A model generated the notes under the pieces. It searched no databases, was not told the DNA's origin, and worked only from the letters and a program-made list of their open reading frames with translations. This document shows, in pieces, positions 33,317 to 41,897 of a stretch of DNA of 64,000 bases. The DNA lies in the NCBI RefSeq assembly GCF_003355455.1, contig NZ_CP031357.1, positions 908,501-972,500 on the forward strand. Reading direction: 5' to 3'. How positions within the stretch are numbered: position 1 is the stretch's first letter; each line of letters opens with the position of its first letter. A program made the position numbers and the translations under genes. The DNA is from Erythrobacter aureus (GTDB lineage Bacteria; Pseudomonadota; Alphaproteobacteria; Sphingomonadales; Sphingomonadaceae).

Positions 33317-35455
33317 ATGAAGAAACTCCTCATCATTCTGATTCTTGCGGCGCTGATCGCGGCCTATTTCGCCTTCGGTCTCGGCGACTATTTGACAGTC
33401 GAGGGCGTCAAGCAGGTCGCGGATGACGTCGGCGGTTACTACGCGCGCAATCCGGCGCAGGTGATCGCCTTGTTCTTCCTGGTCTATGTTGCGGTTACGG
33501 CGGCCTCGCTTCCGGGCGCGGCAGTGATGACGCTGGCGGCAGGCGCGATGTTCGGCGTGTTGGTCGGGACAATCGTGGTCTCCTTCGCCTCGACGCTGGG
33601 CGCCACGCTGGCCTTCCTCGCCTCGCGCTATGTGCTGCGCGACACAATCGAGGCGCGCTTCGGCGAGCGGTTGAAAGCCGTAAATCAGGGACTCGAGCGG
33701 GATGGGGCCTTCTACCTCTTCACCATTCGCATGATCCCGCTGTTCCCCTTTTTCGTAGTGAATTTGGTGATGGGTCTTACGCGGATCCGGGCGTGGACCT
33801 ATGCCTGGGTCAGCCAGGTCGGCATGCTGCTCGGCACGATCGTCTATGTGAATGCGGGCACCCAGCTCGCGCGGATCGATAGTCCGGCCGGAATTGCCTC
33901 GCCCGCTGTCCTGATCTCTTTCGCGCTGCTCGGCATCGCGCCGTGGTTCGCCAAGGCGATCATCGCCTGGATCAAGCGGCGCAAGGTCTATGCGGGCTTT
34001 GACAAACCCAAGAGATTCGATCGCAATCTGGTTGTTATCGGCGCCGGATCGGCGGGGCTCGTTTCCGCGCTGATCGCGGCCACGGTGAAGGCCAAGGTCA
34101 CGCTGGTCGAGGCTGACAAAATGGGCGGCGATTGCCTCAATACCGGCTGTGTTCCGTCCAAGGCGCTGATCAAGAGCGCAAAGGTCGCCGAGCAGATGCG
34201 CCGTGCCGACCGCTACGGGCTGGAACCGACGGAACCCAAGGTCCCCTTCAACCGGACGATCGAACGCGTCATGGGCGCGATCAGGGCAATCGAGCCGAAC
34301 GACAGCGTCGAGCGCTATGAGGGCCTCGGTGTCGATGTGGTGGAGGGTTACGCGAAGATCGTCGATCCGTGGAGGGTCGAGATAACGTGCAAGGATGGCG
34401 GCGTGCAGCGCCTGACGACCCGGGCGATCGTAATTGCCGCAGGCGCCGATCCCGTCATACCCCCGATCGATGGCCTGGAAGGTAGCGGCTTTCTGACCAG
34501 CGATACCATGTGGGATGCCTTTGCGCAGATGGATGAGCCACCTGCGCGCGTCGTCGTGCTCGGCAGCGGCCCTATCGGATGCGAACTTTCACAGGCGCTT
34601 GCCCGGCTGGGTTCGCAGGTAACACAGATCGAGATGGAAGATCGCGTTCTCATCCGGGAAGACACCGAGGTCTCGGCACTTGCGAAGGCATCCCTGGAAG
34701 CATCGGGCGTTCGGGTACTCACCGGCCACCGCGCGGCCCGCATCGGTAAAGGCGAGCTTGTCGCCGATCACAAGGGCGCGGACATCACGATACCCTTCGA
34801 TACGCTGATCGTCGCTGTCGGCCGTGCCGCGCGGCTCAAGGGCTATGGCCTCGAGGATATCGGCATCGACACCGACAGGACCATCGTCACCGACGATTTC
34901 CTCGCAACGAAGTTTCCGAACATCTACGCCGCTGGCGATGTCGCAGGGCCGTTTCAGCTCACCCATGTGGCCAGCCACCAGGCCTGGTTCGCCAGCGTCA
35001 ATGCGCTGTTCGGACAGTTCAAGCGCTTCAAGGCGGATTACCGTGTGATCCCCGCCGTGACCTTCCTTGACCCCGAAGTGGCGCGCGTCGGCATCAACGA
35101 GAGCGAGGCGAAAGAGCAGGGGATCGATTACGAAGTCACCCGCTTCGATCTCGACGATCTCGACCGGGCGATTGCCGAAAGCGAGACCAAGGGCTTCGTC
35201 AAAGTGCTCACCCCTCCCGGCAAGGACACGATCCTCGGCGCGACCATCGTCGGGGCGCATGCCGGTGAGCTGCTGGCCGAATATGTGCTGGCGATGAAGC
35301 ACAAGCTCGGCCTGGGCAAGATCCTCGGCACGATCCATTCCTATCCGACCATGGCCGAAGCCAACAAATTCGCCGCCGGCGAGTGGAAGAAGAAGCACAA
35401 GCCGGAAGGCTTGCTCAACCTCGTCGAGAAATACCACGCCTGGCGCCGCGGATAG
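33317..35455 (+). CDS. VTT (DedA/TVP38-like) membrane domain fused to a dihydrolipoamide-dehydrogenase-like flavoprotein
   Basis: This 712-residue fusion starts with a membrane domain of about 225 residues and five to six helices. That domain has the VTT core SLPGAAVMTLAAGAMFGVLVG and FYLFTIRMIPLFPFFVVNLV. A complete class-I pyridine nucleotide-disulfide oxidoreductase follows: FAD motif VIGAGSAGLVSA, redox-active disulfide GGDCLNTGCVPSKAL, NAD motif VLGSGPIGCELSQAL, IYAAGDVAGP, and the C-terminal HSYPTMAEA with the His-Glu pair for the active site. The soluble part would be tethered to the inner face of the membrane. Similar fusions are annotated as mercuric-reductase-like, but no metal-binding or mer genes are nearby. 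Confidence 0.9.
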   Translation: MKKLLIILILAALIAAYFAFGLGDYLTVEGVKQVADDVGGYYARNPAQVIALFFLVYVAVTAASLPGAAVMTLAAGAMFGVLVGTIVVSFASTLGATLAFLASRYVLRDTIEARFGERLKAVNQGLERDGAFYLFTIRMIPLFPFFVVNLVMGLTRIRAWTYAWVSQVGMLLGTIVYVNAGTQLARIDSPAGIASPAVLISFALLGIAPWFAKAIIAWIKRRKVYAGFDKPKRFDRNLVVIGAGSAGLVSALIAATVKAKVTLVEADKMGGDCLNTGCVPSKALIKSAKVAEQMRRADRYGLEPTEPKVPFNRTIERVMGAIRAIEPNDSVERYEGLGVDVVEGYAKIVDPWRVEITCKDGGVQRLTTRAIVIAAGADPVIPPIDGLEGSGFLTSDTMWDAFAQMDEPPARVVVLGSGPIGCELSQALARLGSQVTQIEMEDRVLIREDTEVSALAKASLEASGVRVLTGHRAARIGKGELVADHKGADITIPFDTLIVAVGRAARLKGYGLEDIGIDTDRTIVTDDFLATKFPNIYAAGDVAGPFQLTHVASHQAWFASVNALFGQFKRFKADYRVIPAVTFLDPEVARVGINESEAKEQGIDYEVTRFDLDDLDRAIAESETKGFVKVLTPPGKDTILGATIVGAHAGELLAEYVLAMKHKLGLGKILGTIHSYPTMAEANKFAAGEWKKKHKPEGLLNLVEKYHAWRRG

Positions 35456-35484
35456 CATCGCGCGCGGGTCAACGGAGACAACCC

Positions 35485-35916
35485 ATGCTTTCCAGGATTT
35501 CCCTTCTCATCATGCGTGTTGGCACCGGTATGCTGCTCGTCCTGTGGGGCAGCGTCCGGCTGCTGGGCGATGGCATGGGCACCAAGCTGGCCGAAAAATA
35601 TTACGGCGGTGTCGGTGCGGCCAATTCCTTCCAGCTCGCCTTCGCGACCGTTGAAGTCGTCATCGGTGTGCTGGTCGTGCTGGGCCTCTTGCGCCGCTAC
35701 TCGCTGATTGGCTCGGCGATCATTCTCGTCGGCGGTGCCTTTCCGATCTGGCGCCACTTCCTCGACCCGTTCGGGCGCTATCTCTTCGCCAATCCCGAAG
35801 ATGCCAACCTGCTGTTCTTCCCTTCGATCACCGTGGCTGGCGCGGCGCTTGCGCTGATCGCTTTTCGCGAACATGACACGCTGGCGCTGGACAGCCTGTT
35901 GAAGCGCAAGGACTGA
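35485..35916 (+). CDS. DoxX-like four-helix membrane protein
   Basis: The 143-residue protein has four hydrophobic segments and the general pattern of DoxX/SURF4-like proteins (ISLLIMRVGTGMLLVLWGSV; ATVEVVIGVLVVLGLLRRYS; an aromatic C-terminal loop FLDPFGRYLF). The family is loosely tied to quinone- or thiosulfate-linked redox chemistry; no specific role is visible here. ACGGAGA sits eight bases before the ATG. It follows the VTT-flavoprotein by 29 bases and is followed by the CNT gene after 16 bases, so it belongs to the same transcript. Confidence 0.7.
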   Translation: MLSRISLLIMRVGTGMLLVLWGSVRLLGDGMGTKLAEKYYGGVGAANSFQLAFATVEVVIGVLVVLGLLRRYSLIGSAIILVGGAFPIWRHFLDPFGRYLFANPEDANLLFFPSITVAGAALALIAFREHDTLALDSLLKRKD

Positions 35917-35932
35917 TCGGCGAGGGGAGCCC

Positions 35933-37210
35933 GTGGAGGTATTCGACCAGTTTCGCGGGCTTGCTGGCATTGCCTTGCTGGTATTGCTCGCGTGGGGATT
36001 GTCTGAGAACCGTGCCGGGCGTCCGTCCCTGGGCTGGATCGCAGGCGCGCTTGCGCTGCAGGTTTTCCTCGCGCTCCTGATCGTGCGGGTGCCGATCGTC
36101 TGGGATGCCGTGACCTTGGCGAACGATGCGGTCGCGGCAATCGAACGCGCCACGCTGGATGGCTCGTCCTACATGTTCGGGTATCTCGGCGGCGCGCCGC
36201 TGCCGTTCGAACTCAGCGAAGGCGCCGAGGCGCCGGTCGTTATCGCCTTCCAGATCCTCCCTTTGGTGATCGTGTTTTCCGCGCTTGCCGCGCTGCTGTG
36301 GCATTGGGGCGTGCTGCGCTGGCTGGTCGATGGCCTGTCCTATCTCCTGCGCCGCACGCTCAAGGTGAGCGGTGTCGTCGGCCTGTCGGGCGGGTCGAAC
36401 CTGTTCCTCGGCGTGGTAGAAAGCCCGCTGGTGGTGCGGGCCTATTTCGCCAGGATGAGCCGGGCCGACCTGTTCCAGGTCATGGTCCTTGCCATGGCCA
36501 CGATCAGCGGTGCGATCCTGATTCTCTACGCGACGACGCTGTCGCGGACCGTGCCCGACGCGGTGGGACACATGATCTCCGCTTCGCTCATATCGCTGCC
36601 GGCGGCCTTGCTGGTGGCGAAGCTGATGGTGCCGGGGGAAGCGGACGACGCCGATAGCGAAGAGCCGGCGCGCAATGAGCCGGGGCTGCGATACGAATCG
36701 AGCATCGATGCGATCATCAAGGGAACGATGGACGGCATGCAGCTGTTCCTCGCGGTCATTGCGGTCATCATCGTGGTCTTCGCGCTGGTTTCGCTGACCG
36801 ATCAGGTGCTTGCGCTGCTGCCGCTGGTCGATGGCGACCCGCTGACGCTGAAACGCCTGTTCGGCTGGGCTTTCGCGCCGCTGATGTGGCTGATCGGGGT
36901 GCCCTGGGGCGAGGCGCAGGCGGCGGGCAGTCTGATGGGCACCAAGGCGATCCTCAACGAATATGTCGCCTATCTCGAACTTGCGGCACTACCCGATGGG
37001 ACCTTCGCGCCGCGCAGTTTGCTGATCGTGACCTATGCGCTGTGCGGCGTGGCCAATCTTGCAAGCATTGGGCTGCTCGTCTCGACGATCGGCACGCTAT
37101 GTCCGGAACGGCGCGGCGAGGTGGCCGGGCTCGGCATACGCAGTTGGATCGCGGGCAATATGGCCACGGCGATGACCGGCGCGTGGATCGGGCTCATCAC
37201 CTGGGGCTGA
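35933..37210 (+). CDS. Concentrative nucleoside transporter (CNT/NupC family)
   Basis: This 425-residue permease imports nucleosides using an ion gradient. Family blocks seen are FQILPLVIVFSALAALLWHW, SGGSNLFLGVVESPLVVRAY, MATISGAILILYA, WAFAPLMWLIGVPWGEAQAAG, GTKAILNEYVAYLEL and CGVANLASIGLLV. About eleven helices are predicted. The start is a GTG with AGGGGAGC upstream, 16 bases after the DoxX-like gene. It is the same length as characterised bacterial CNTs. Confidence 0.93.
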   Translation: MEVFDQFRGLAGIALLVLLAWGLSENRAGRPSLGWIAGALALQVFLALLIVRVPIVWDAVTLANDAVAAIERATLDGSSYMFGYLGGAPLPFELSEGAEAPVVIAFQILPLVIVFSALAALLWHWGVLRWLVDGLSYLLRRTLKVSGVVGLSGGSNLFLGVVESPLVVRAYFARMSRADLFQVMVLAMATISGAILILYATTLSRTVPDAVGHMISASLISLPAALLVAKLMVPGEADDADSEEPARNEPGLRYESSIDAIIKGTMDGMQLFLAVIAVIIVVFALVSLTDQVLALLPLVDGDPLTLKRLFGWAFAPLMWLIGVPWGEAQAAGSLMGTKAILNEYVAYLELAALPDGTFAPRSLLIVTYALCGVANLASIGLLVSTIGTLCPERRGEVAGLGIRSWIAGNMATAMTGAWIGLITWG

Positions 37211-37229
37211 AAAGAGGAAGGAGGAGGCG

Positions 37230-37835
37230 ATGTTCGATGCCAGATTGCGCCCGCTGATCGATCCGCCGCTCAACCGGCTCGGCCGGATACTGGCGGGCTG
37301 GGGCGTAACTGCGAACACTCTGACATTCGCAGGACTTGCGCTGGGGCTGGGCGGCGCGGCGGCGATCGCTTTCGGGCAGTTTGCGCTCGGCCTCGCACTC
37401 ATCCTCGTTAATCGCCTTTTCGACGGTCTCGATGGCGCCGTCGCCCGCGTCCACGGGCCGACGGCGCTGGGCGGTTACTTCGACATCGTCGCCGACTTCG
37501 CTTTCTACGTCTCGATCCCGCTGGCCTTCGGCTTGTTCGACCCGGCGAACACGCAGGCGGCGCTGGTGCTGGTGGCTAGCTTCGTTCTAACGGGCGTGAG
37601 CTTCCTCGCCTTTGCTGTAATCGCTGCCGAGCGCGGCGCGGAGACCACAGCGCATGGGAAGAAGAGTTTCTTCTATTCGACCGGGCTGGCCGAAGGGGGC
37701 GAGACCATCGCCGTATTCACCGCGTTTGCTCTGTTGCCGGCGTGGTTCGTGCCGATCGCCTATGGCTATGCCGGGCTGTGCCTGCTGACCGTGTTCCAGC
37801 GCAGTGCGCTAGCCGTGATCCAGTTCAGGGATTGA
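37230..37835 (+). CDS. CDP-alcohol phosphatidyltransferase family membrane protein
   Basis: The 201-residue inner-membrane enzyme shows the family motif D-G-x2-A-R-x8-G-x3-D-x3-D as DGAVARVHGPTALGGYFD followed by IVADF (residues 68-91). Enzymes with this motif transfer a phosphatidyl or other phospho-alcohol group from a CDP-linked donor, for example in phosphatidylglycerol or phosphatidylinositol-phosphate synthesis. The acceptor cannot be told from sequence. GGAAGGAGGAGG precedes the ATG. It follows the CNT gene by 19 bases and overlaps the converging DUF1499 gene by 11 bases. Confidence 0.9.
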   Translation: MFDARLRPLIDPPLNRLGRILAGWGVTANTLTFAGLALGLGGAAAIAFGQFALGLALILVNRLFDGLDGAVARVHGPTALGGYFDIVADFAFYVSIPLAFGLFDPANTQAALVLVASFVLTGVSFLAFAVIAAERGAETTAHGKKSFFYSTGLAEGGETIAVFTAFALLPAWFVPIAYGYAGLCLLTVFQRSALAVIQFRD

Positions 37836-38622
37836 GCCGCGCGGCAACCGCCTCGCGCAGCTTGGCGATCCGCGCCGCATTCGCACCAAGGTCGCTCACG
37901 CCGACACGCGATACCGAACGGAAGTCGACCTGACCGTCGGACACCCGCGCAACCACGTCGTCCTTGAACCCGAACCAGAAGGTTTCCGCGACGCCTTCGA
38001 CGCGGCTGTTGGCCATATCCGAAGTGACATCGTGGAAGCCCAGTTCCATCATGGATGCGGCCACGGCGACCATAACGTCTTCCGTGCTTGCCGAACCCGT
38101 GGGCAGCGGCACGAGGTCGGGATAGGCCTGCGCAATCACTTGCGCGTGCGACTGGTTGGCGAGCGGGGCTTCGCTGTTCGCCCACATCTCCAGCTCGCCC
38201 AGCGGCGTCGTATAGTCGTTGAGCGGATTAGCGTCGCTGGTCGCTCGCGCATCCAGCGTTACTTGCGAGAACGCCGGCGGGTTATCGACATCGGTCGCGA
38301 CGTCGTGAATCGGTGGGATATCGGCGGCCTGCCCGCGAACATAGGCCAGCGTGCCGAAGATACCCAGCGGGACCAGCAGCGCGAGCAGGGACAGCAGCCA
38401 GCCGGTCCGTGGTTGGCGGATCAGCACGACGATCAGCGAAACCAGCGCGATCAGGGCGACAATGCCGAGCAATACCGGTCCCGCCTGTATCGTCAGGGTG
38501 ATCAGGCCCGTGCGCCAGCCCCACAGGCCGAATTTGGTGCCCAGCGCCGCCACGGCAAAATAAACCGGCAGCAAAAGCGCGAGAACAAGGGCGAGACGGC
38601 TATGCCAGGGCGAGTGTGTCAT
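37825..38622 (-). CDS. DUF1499 membrane protein
   Basis: The 265-residue protein has three N-terminal membrane helices (to about residue 100) and a DUF1499 soluble domain (DIPPIHDVATDVDNPPAF through FWFGFKDDVVARV, DFRSVSRVGVSDLGANAAR, IAKLREAV). The family is widespread in proteobacteria and plant plastids and has no firm function. ATG 38622 is preferred because AAGGTCGG lies just upstream and it leads into the first helix. The 3' end overlaps the CDP-alcohol transferase gene on the other strand. Confidence 0.85.
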   Translation of the reverse strand: MTHSPWHSRLALVLALLLPVYFAVAALGTKFGLWGWRTGLITLTIQAGPVLLGIVALIALVSLIVVLIRQPRTGWLLSLLALLVPLGIFGTLAYVRGQAADIPPIHDVATDVDNPPAFSQVTLDARATSDANPLNDYTTPLGELEMWANSEAPLANQSHAQVIAQAYPDLVPLPTGSASTEDVMVAVAASMMELGFHDVTSDMANSRVEGVAETFWFGFKDDVVARVSDGQVDFRSVSRVGVSDLGANAARIAKLREAVAARLNP

Positions 38623-38767
38623 GCCGACCTTGTAGCGCCCCGCAAACGCGCTGCAAACCGGGGCGGGCGTGCTTGCCTTCAGACGAAGGTCGCCGCCTGC
38701 GGTCCAGCCCGGCCTCCGCTCCCGCTTTTCATGGCAAGCGACCGCGCCGAGCATGGCGGATCATTGG

Positions 38768-40792
38768 CTATCCGACGCTGCGAAGCTTGCCGAAGAGGGC
38801 GGGGAGGGGTTCGGAGGCGAGGTCCCTGCTCATCGCTTCGACAACGGCGCGGGGCACCGAAATCTGCTCCGAGAAGGCGCGACGTTCGCTGAGCCCCACC
38901 GAGATTTCGTAAGCTCCGGGCTCGACGGTGAATTTGCCGTTGGTCTCGAAGTGGCCCAACTGATTGCCGCCAAGTTCGAACATCAGATTGCAGCTCTTAC
39001 CGGCGTCCAGAGATATTCGCTGGAAATCCACCAGGGTACGTTCGGCGGCGCCGCGATCGATGGGGCGCCGGAGATAGAGTTGGACCGTCTCCATCCCTTC
39101 GCGTTCGCCGACATTGTGCAGGATACTGGTCACCACGATACGGTTGTGACCAAGCTCTATTCTCGGCTCTTCGATGCGAAACGGGGAAAAGCCCAGCCCA
39201 TGACCCAGCGGGAGACCCTCGCGGGAATTGTCGATCAAGGCAACGGGCAGGCGCCCACGCGGCGCGAATGCCCCGGTCAGCACTTCGGCGATGGCATGGC
39301 CGGACATGCTGCCCAATTGCCCCGCATGAAGAACGCATGACAGTTTACTTCCCAGTATGTCCGGATCGAGCGGATGCGATCCGAGAGTGACCAGAATGGT
39401 ATTGCGATTGGCGGAGCGCAGTCCCTCGAGCAGGTTACGTTGTGCCTCGCCCAACTCTGCCATGGCGCCAAGCACGGCAATCACCGTTTGCGATCTGCGC
39501 GCGGCTTCGCTCGCCAGGCCGATCGCCATTCGGTCGGCGGGCGCCAACCGGCCGGGATCGGAACCACCCTGGCGCAATGCCAGGCCGGGAACATATTTAT
39601 AAGCGATCCCCAAGGCATCGAACCCGTCCGTCAGGCTGGCCCCCTCCCTGCCGGAGGACCCGGTCGGCAGCGCGCGATCGGTAGCAGCCGGGCCAACCAC
39701 AACTATATCGCCCGAATCGATCCCCAGCGGCAGGAGAGCGGGCTCGTGGCGTAGCAACACGATGGCATGGCGCGCCGCGTCCAGTGCCAGCGCGCGGGTT
39801 TCCTCCGCCTCTATCGCCCGGTCGGTGTGCCGATCCAGTCCCTCGCTGCTGAACAGGCCGAGATCATATTTGGCCCCGATGACCTTGCGTACCTCGTCGT
39901 CGATCTGGAACGGCGCGATACGTCCGTCTTCGATCGCTGCCACCATCGCGCCGTGAGGCAGCCCCTCGAATGGTCCGGACGCCATTTCGAGACCGGCTGC
40001 CGCAGCGATCTTCGACCATCCGGCAAGGTCCAGCCCCTCATAGCCTCCGGGCTCACCGATCGACAGGGAGTGTTCGCGGGAGCCATCGGCGAGATCGGGA
40101 AAGCCATGCGCCATGGCCCCCAGCGCGACACTGCCCGGATCGGAGATGCGCAGGACGCCGGCGATCAGGCGAAGCTTGTCACGCATTCGCCGCGTATCGC
40201 GCCGGACAGTCCAGGAAGGATCGTCCAGCCTAAGACAGGCGAGCAGCCCCGGTTCCCGCACATCTTCCGACTGGAAGCCACGCACCCAGGCCGCGGCCAT
40301 CCGACGGGCGAGCAATTCTACCGATCCCCAGCAATCCGCCAGATCGCTGTCGGTAACACTCGTGCAAAGCGACACATCCGGCCCCAACAGCCAGTTCCGT
40401 CCGGCGGCCTGCGCCTCTCCGGCGATCAAGCGGGCCGAGCGCTCTGCCAGCTCGCAATCCCAGCTCGATGCGAAAGCGAAGGATGATGGCAATACCGCTG
40501 TCTCGCCGCGTCCGGGGGCATCGGCGATGAACAGGGGGATACCCAGACGGGTTTCCTCCACGGCGATCCGCTGGAAAGCGGCATATTCGCTCGACAACCC
40601 CCATCCGACGAAGCCGCCCAGATGTCCGCGCCGCAATTGATCGCGTATCTGGTGATCGTGGCTCGAATCCCCTGCAACGGGTGGACGTTGCAACACGAGC
40701 TGACCGACTTTCTCCTCCACCGTCATGATGGCGAGCAAGTCTTCGACGAAACGCTCGCGCTCGGCGGCGTGATCGGAGCGGCGGCGGGGCAT
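38768..40792 (-). CDS. Glycoside hydrolase family 3-like protein with degenerate active site
   Basis: The 674-residue protein follows the BglX-type GH3 layout: N-terminal barrel (MTVEEKVGQLVL, LGIPLFIADAPG, AFASSWDCELAERSARLIAGEAQAAGRNW in pieces), middle alpha/beta domain (AIVLLRHEPALLPLG, AVLGAMAELGEAQRN) and C-terminal FnIII-like domain. Key residues are missing. The nucleophile segment, normally SDW, reads LAGW in GYEGLDLAGWSKIAAAAG. The substrate-binding KHF segment is replaced by ACLRLDD. No signal peptide is seen. It is probably not a beta-glucosidase, although a sugar-binding or altered activity is possible. Starts at 40792 or 40810 are both possible. Confidence 0.8.
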   Translation of the reverse strand: MPRRRSDHAAERERFVEDLLAIMTVEEKVGQLVLQRPPVAGDSSHDHQIRDQLRRGHLGGFVGWGLSSEYAAFQRIAVEETRLGIPLFIADAPGRGETAVLPSSFAFASSWDCELAERSARLIAGEAQAAGRNWLLGPDVSLCTSVTDSDLADCWGSVELLARRMAAAWVRGFQSEDVREPGLLACLRLDDPSWTVRRDTRRMRDKLRLIAGVLRISDPGSVALGAMAHGFPDLADGSREHSLSIGEPGGYEGLDLAGWSKIAAAAGLEMASGPFEGLPHGAMVAAIEDGRIAPFQIDDEVRKVIGAKYDLGLFSSEGLDRHTDRAIEAEETRALALDAARHAIVLLRHEPALLPLGIDSGDIVVVGPAATDRALPTGSSGREGASLTDGFDALGIAYKYVPGLALRQGGSDPGRLAPADRMAIGLASEAARRSQTVIAVLGAMAELGEAQRNLLEGLRSANRNTILVTLGSHPLDPDILGSKLSCVLHAGQLGSMSGHAIAEVLTGAFAPRGRLPVALIDNSREGLPLGHGLGFSPFRIEEPRIELGHNRIVVTSILHNVGEREGMETVQLYLRRPIDRGAAERTLVDFQRISLDAGKSCNLMFELGGNQLGHFETNGKFTVEPGAYEISVGLSERRAFSEQISVPRAVVEAMSRDLASEPLPALFGKLRSVG

Positions 40793-40892
40793 GACAGCCC
40801 CGCATCGCACGCAGTGGTAAACATCCCGTTTGGATGAGCACGATTATTGTCCAAGCATCTCTATGGGTCGATTTAGCTGAGCTGTGATTTAC

Positions 40893-40916
40893 AGATATAA
40901 AAATACCTTTATATCT
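40893..40916. promoter_or_regulatory. Perfect inverted repeat, operator of the ArsR-methyltransferase / met operon
   Basis: AGATATAAA-N6-TTTATATCT has two perfect 9-bp arms in a very AT-rich patch, 9 bases before the ATG of the ArsR-type regulator. ArsR-family proteins bind such AT-rich dyads. The regulator probably controls its own operon, and perhaps the divergent GH3-like gene. Confidence 0.68.
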
Positions 40917-40925
40917 CCACCTGGA

Positions 40926-41897
40926 ATGCGAACCGAAACCATCTTCCGTGCCCTTGCCGACCCCACGCGTCTGAGGATCATGCGCCTGCTGGGCTCGATG
41001 GAGCTTGCCGTTGGCGAGGTCGCGCAAGTGCTCGGCCAGAGCCAGCCCAGGGTTTCAAGGCATATCGGTATCCTGTGCGATGCGGGCCTCGCCGAAAGGC
41101 GCCGCGAAGGCAGTTGGGTTTTCCTACGGGCCTGCGCCAACGCCGTCGAGGTGCCACCGCTCTGCACGGCGATCGCCGAATTGCTCGTGGAAGCCGAGCG
41201 GGCCGACGCCCAATTCGCCGAAGAGTGCGAACGCGATCGCCGCAAGCTTGCCGAAATCCGGCACCATCGCGAGAGCGAGGCGCAGGCCTATTTCAGCGAA
41301 CACGCGCATGATTGGGACGAACTGCGTCGCCTCCATTCTTCCGACGAAGCGGTCGAAGGTGCGTTGGCCGAGGCGCTTGGCGATGGTCCGCTCGGCCGTT
41401 TGCTGGACATCGGAACCGGTACCGGGCGCATGGCGGAGCTGTTTGCCGCGCGTGCCGAGCGTATCGTGGCGCTCGACAAGAGCCTGGCCATGCTGCGTGT
41501 CGCGCGCGCCAAGCTGCAGCACCTGCCGACCGAGACGGTCGAACTGGTGCAGGGCGATTTTTCCTCCCTGCCGTTCGCGCCCGACAGTTTCGATACTACC
41601 CTGTTCCATCAGGTGCTGCATTTCGCCCAGTATCCCGGAGCAGCGCTGGCCGAGGCAGCGCGCGTGACGCGGCCGGGGGGGCGGATCGCGATCGTCGATT
41701 TTGCTGCGCACCAGCGCGAAGAGTTGCGCGACCGGCATGCTCATGCCCGGCTCGGCTTCGAGGACAGTCAGATGGATAGCCTGCTGAGCGAAGCGGGTTT
41801 CGATGCCCTGACGCCGACGTCACTCGGCAATGGAGAACTGGTGGTCAAGATATGGATCGCGCACCGGCGCGCCGAAAACAGGAAAGCAGCCTCGTGA
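40926..41897 (+). CDS. ArsR-family regulator fused to a SAM-dependent methyltransferase domain
   Basis: The 323-residue protein has an ArsR winged helix-turn-helix in the first 90 residues (IFRALADPTRLRIMRLLGSM, SQPRVSRHIGILCDAGLAE). A class I methyltransferase domain follows, with motif I LLDIGTGTGRMAELFA, VALDKSLAMLRVAR, QGDFSSLPFAPDSFD and VTRPGGRIAIVDF. It lacks the cysteine metal sites of arsenic sensors. Its position at the head of metF and metH suggests it senses SAM or SAH and sets methionine synthesis, as described for SahR-type ArsR regulators (analogy, not proven). ATG 40926 is taken because an earlier ATG at 40884 would place the operator inside the gene. The stop overlaps metF as GTGA. 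Confidence 0.87.
   Translation: MRTETIFRALADPTRLRIMRLLGSMELAVGEVAQVLGQSQPRVSRHIGILCDAGLAERRREGSWVFLRACANAVEVPPLCTAIAELLVEAERADAQFAEECERDRRKLAEIRHHRESEAQAYFSEHAHDWDELRRLHSSDEAVEGALAEALGDGPLGRLLDIGTGTGRMAELFAARAERIVALDKSLAMLRVARAKLQHLPTETVELVQGDFSSLPFAPDSFDTTLFHQVLHFAQYPGAALAEAARVTRPGGRIAIVDFAAHQREELRDRHAHARLGFEDSQMDSLLSEAGFDALTPTSLGNGELVVKIWIAHRRAENRKAAS

Noticed and set aside
33317..35455. Calling the VTT-flavoprotein a mercuric reductase
   Set aside because: It lacks a heavy-metal-associated N-terminal domain and a C-terminal vicinal Cys pair, and no mer genes are nearby.
38681..38691. Third copy of AGACGAAGGTC as an acetate-regulator site
   Set aside because: It lies before a DUF1499 gene with no link to acetate, and one extra copy of an 11-mer in 64 kb can occur by chance.
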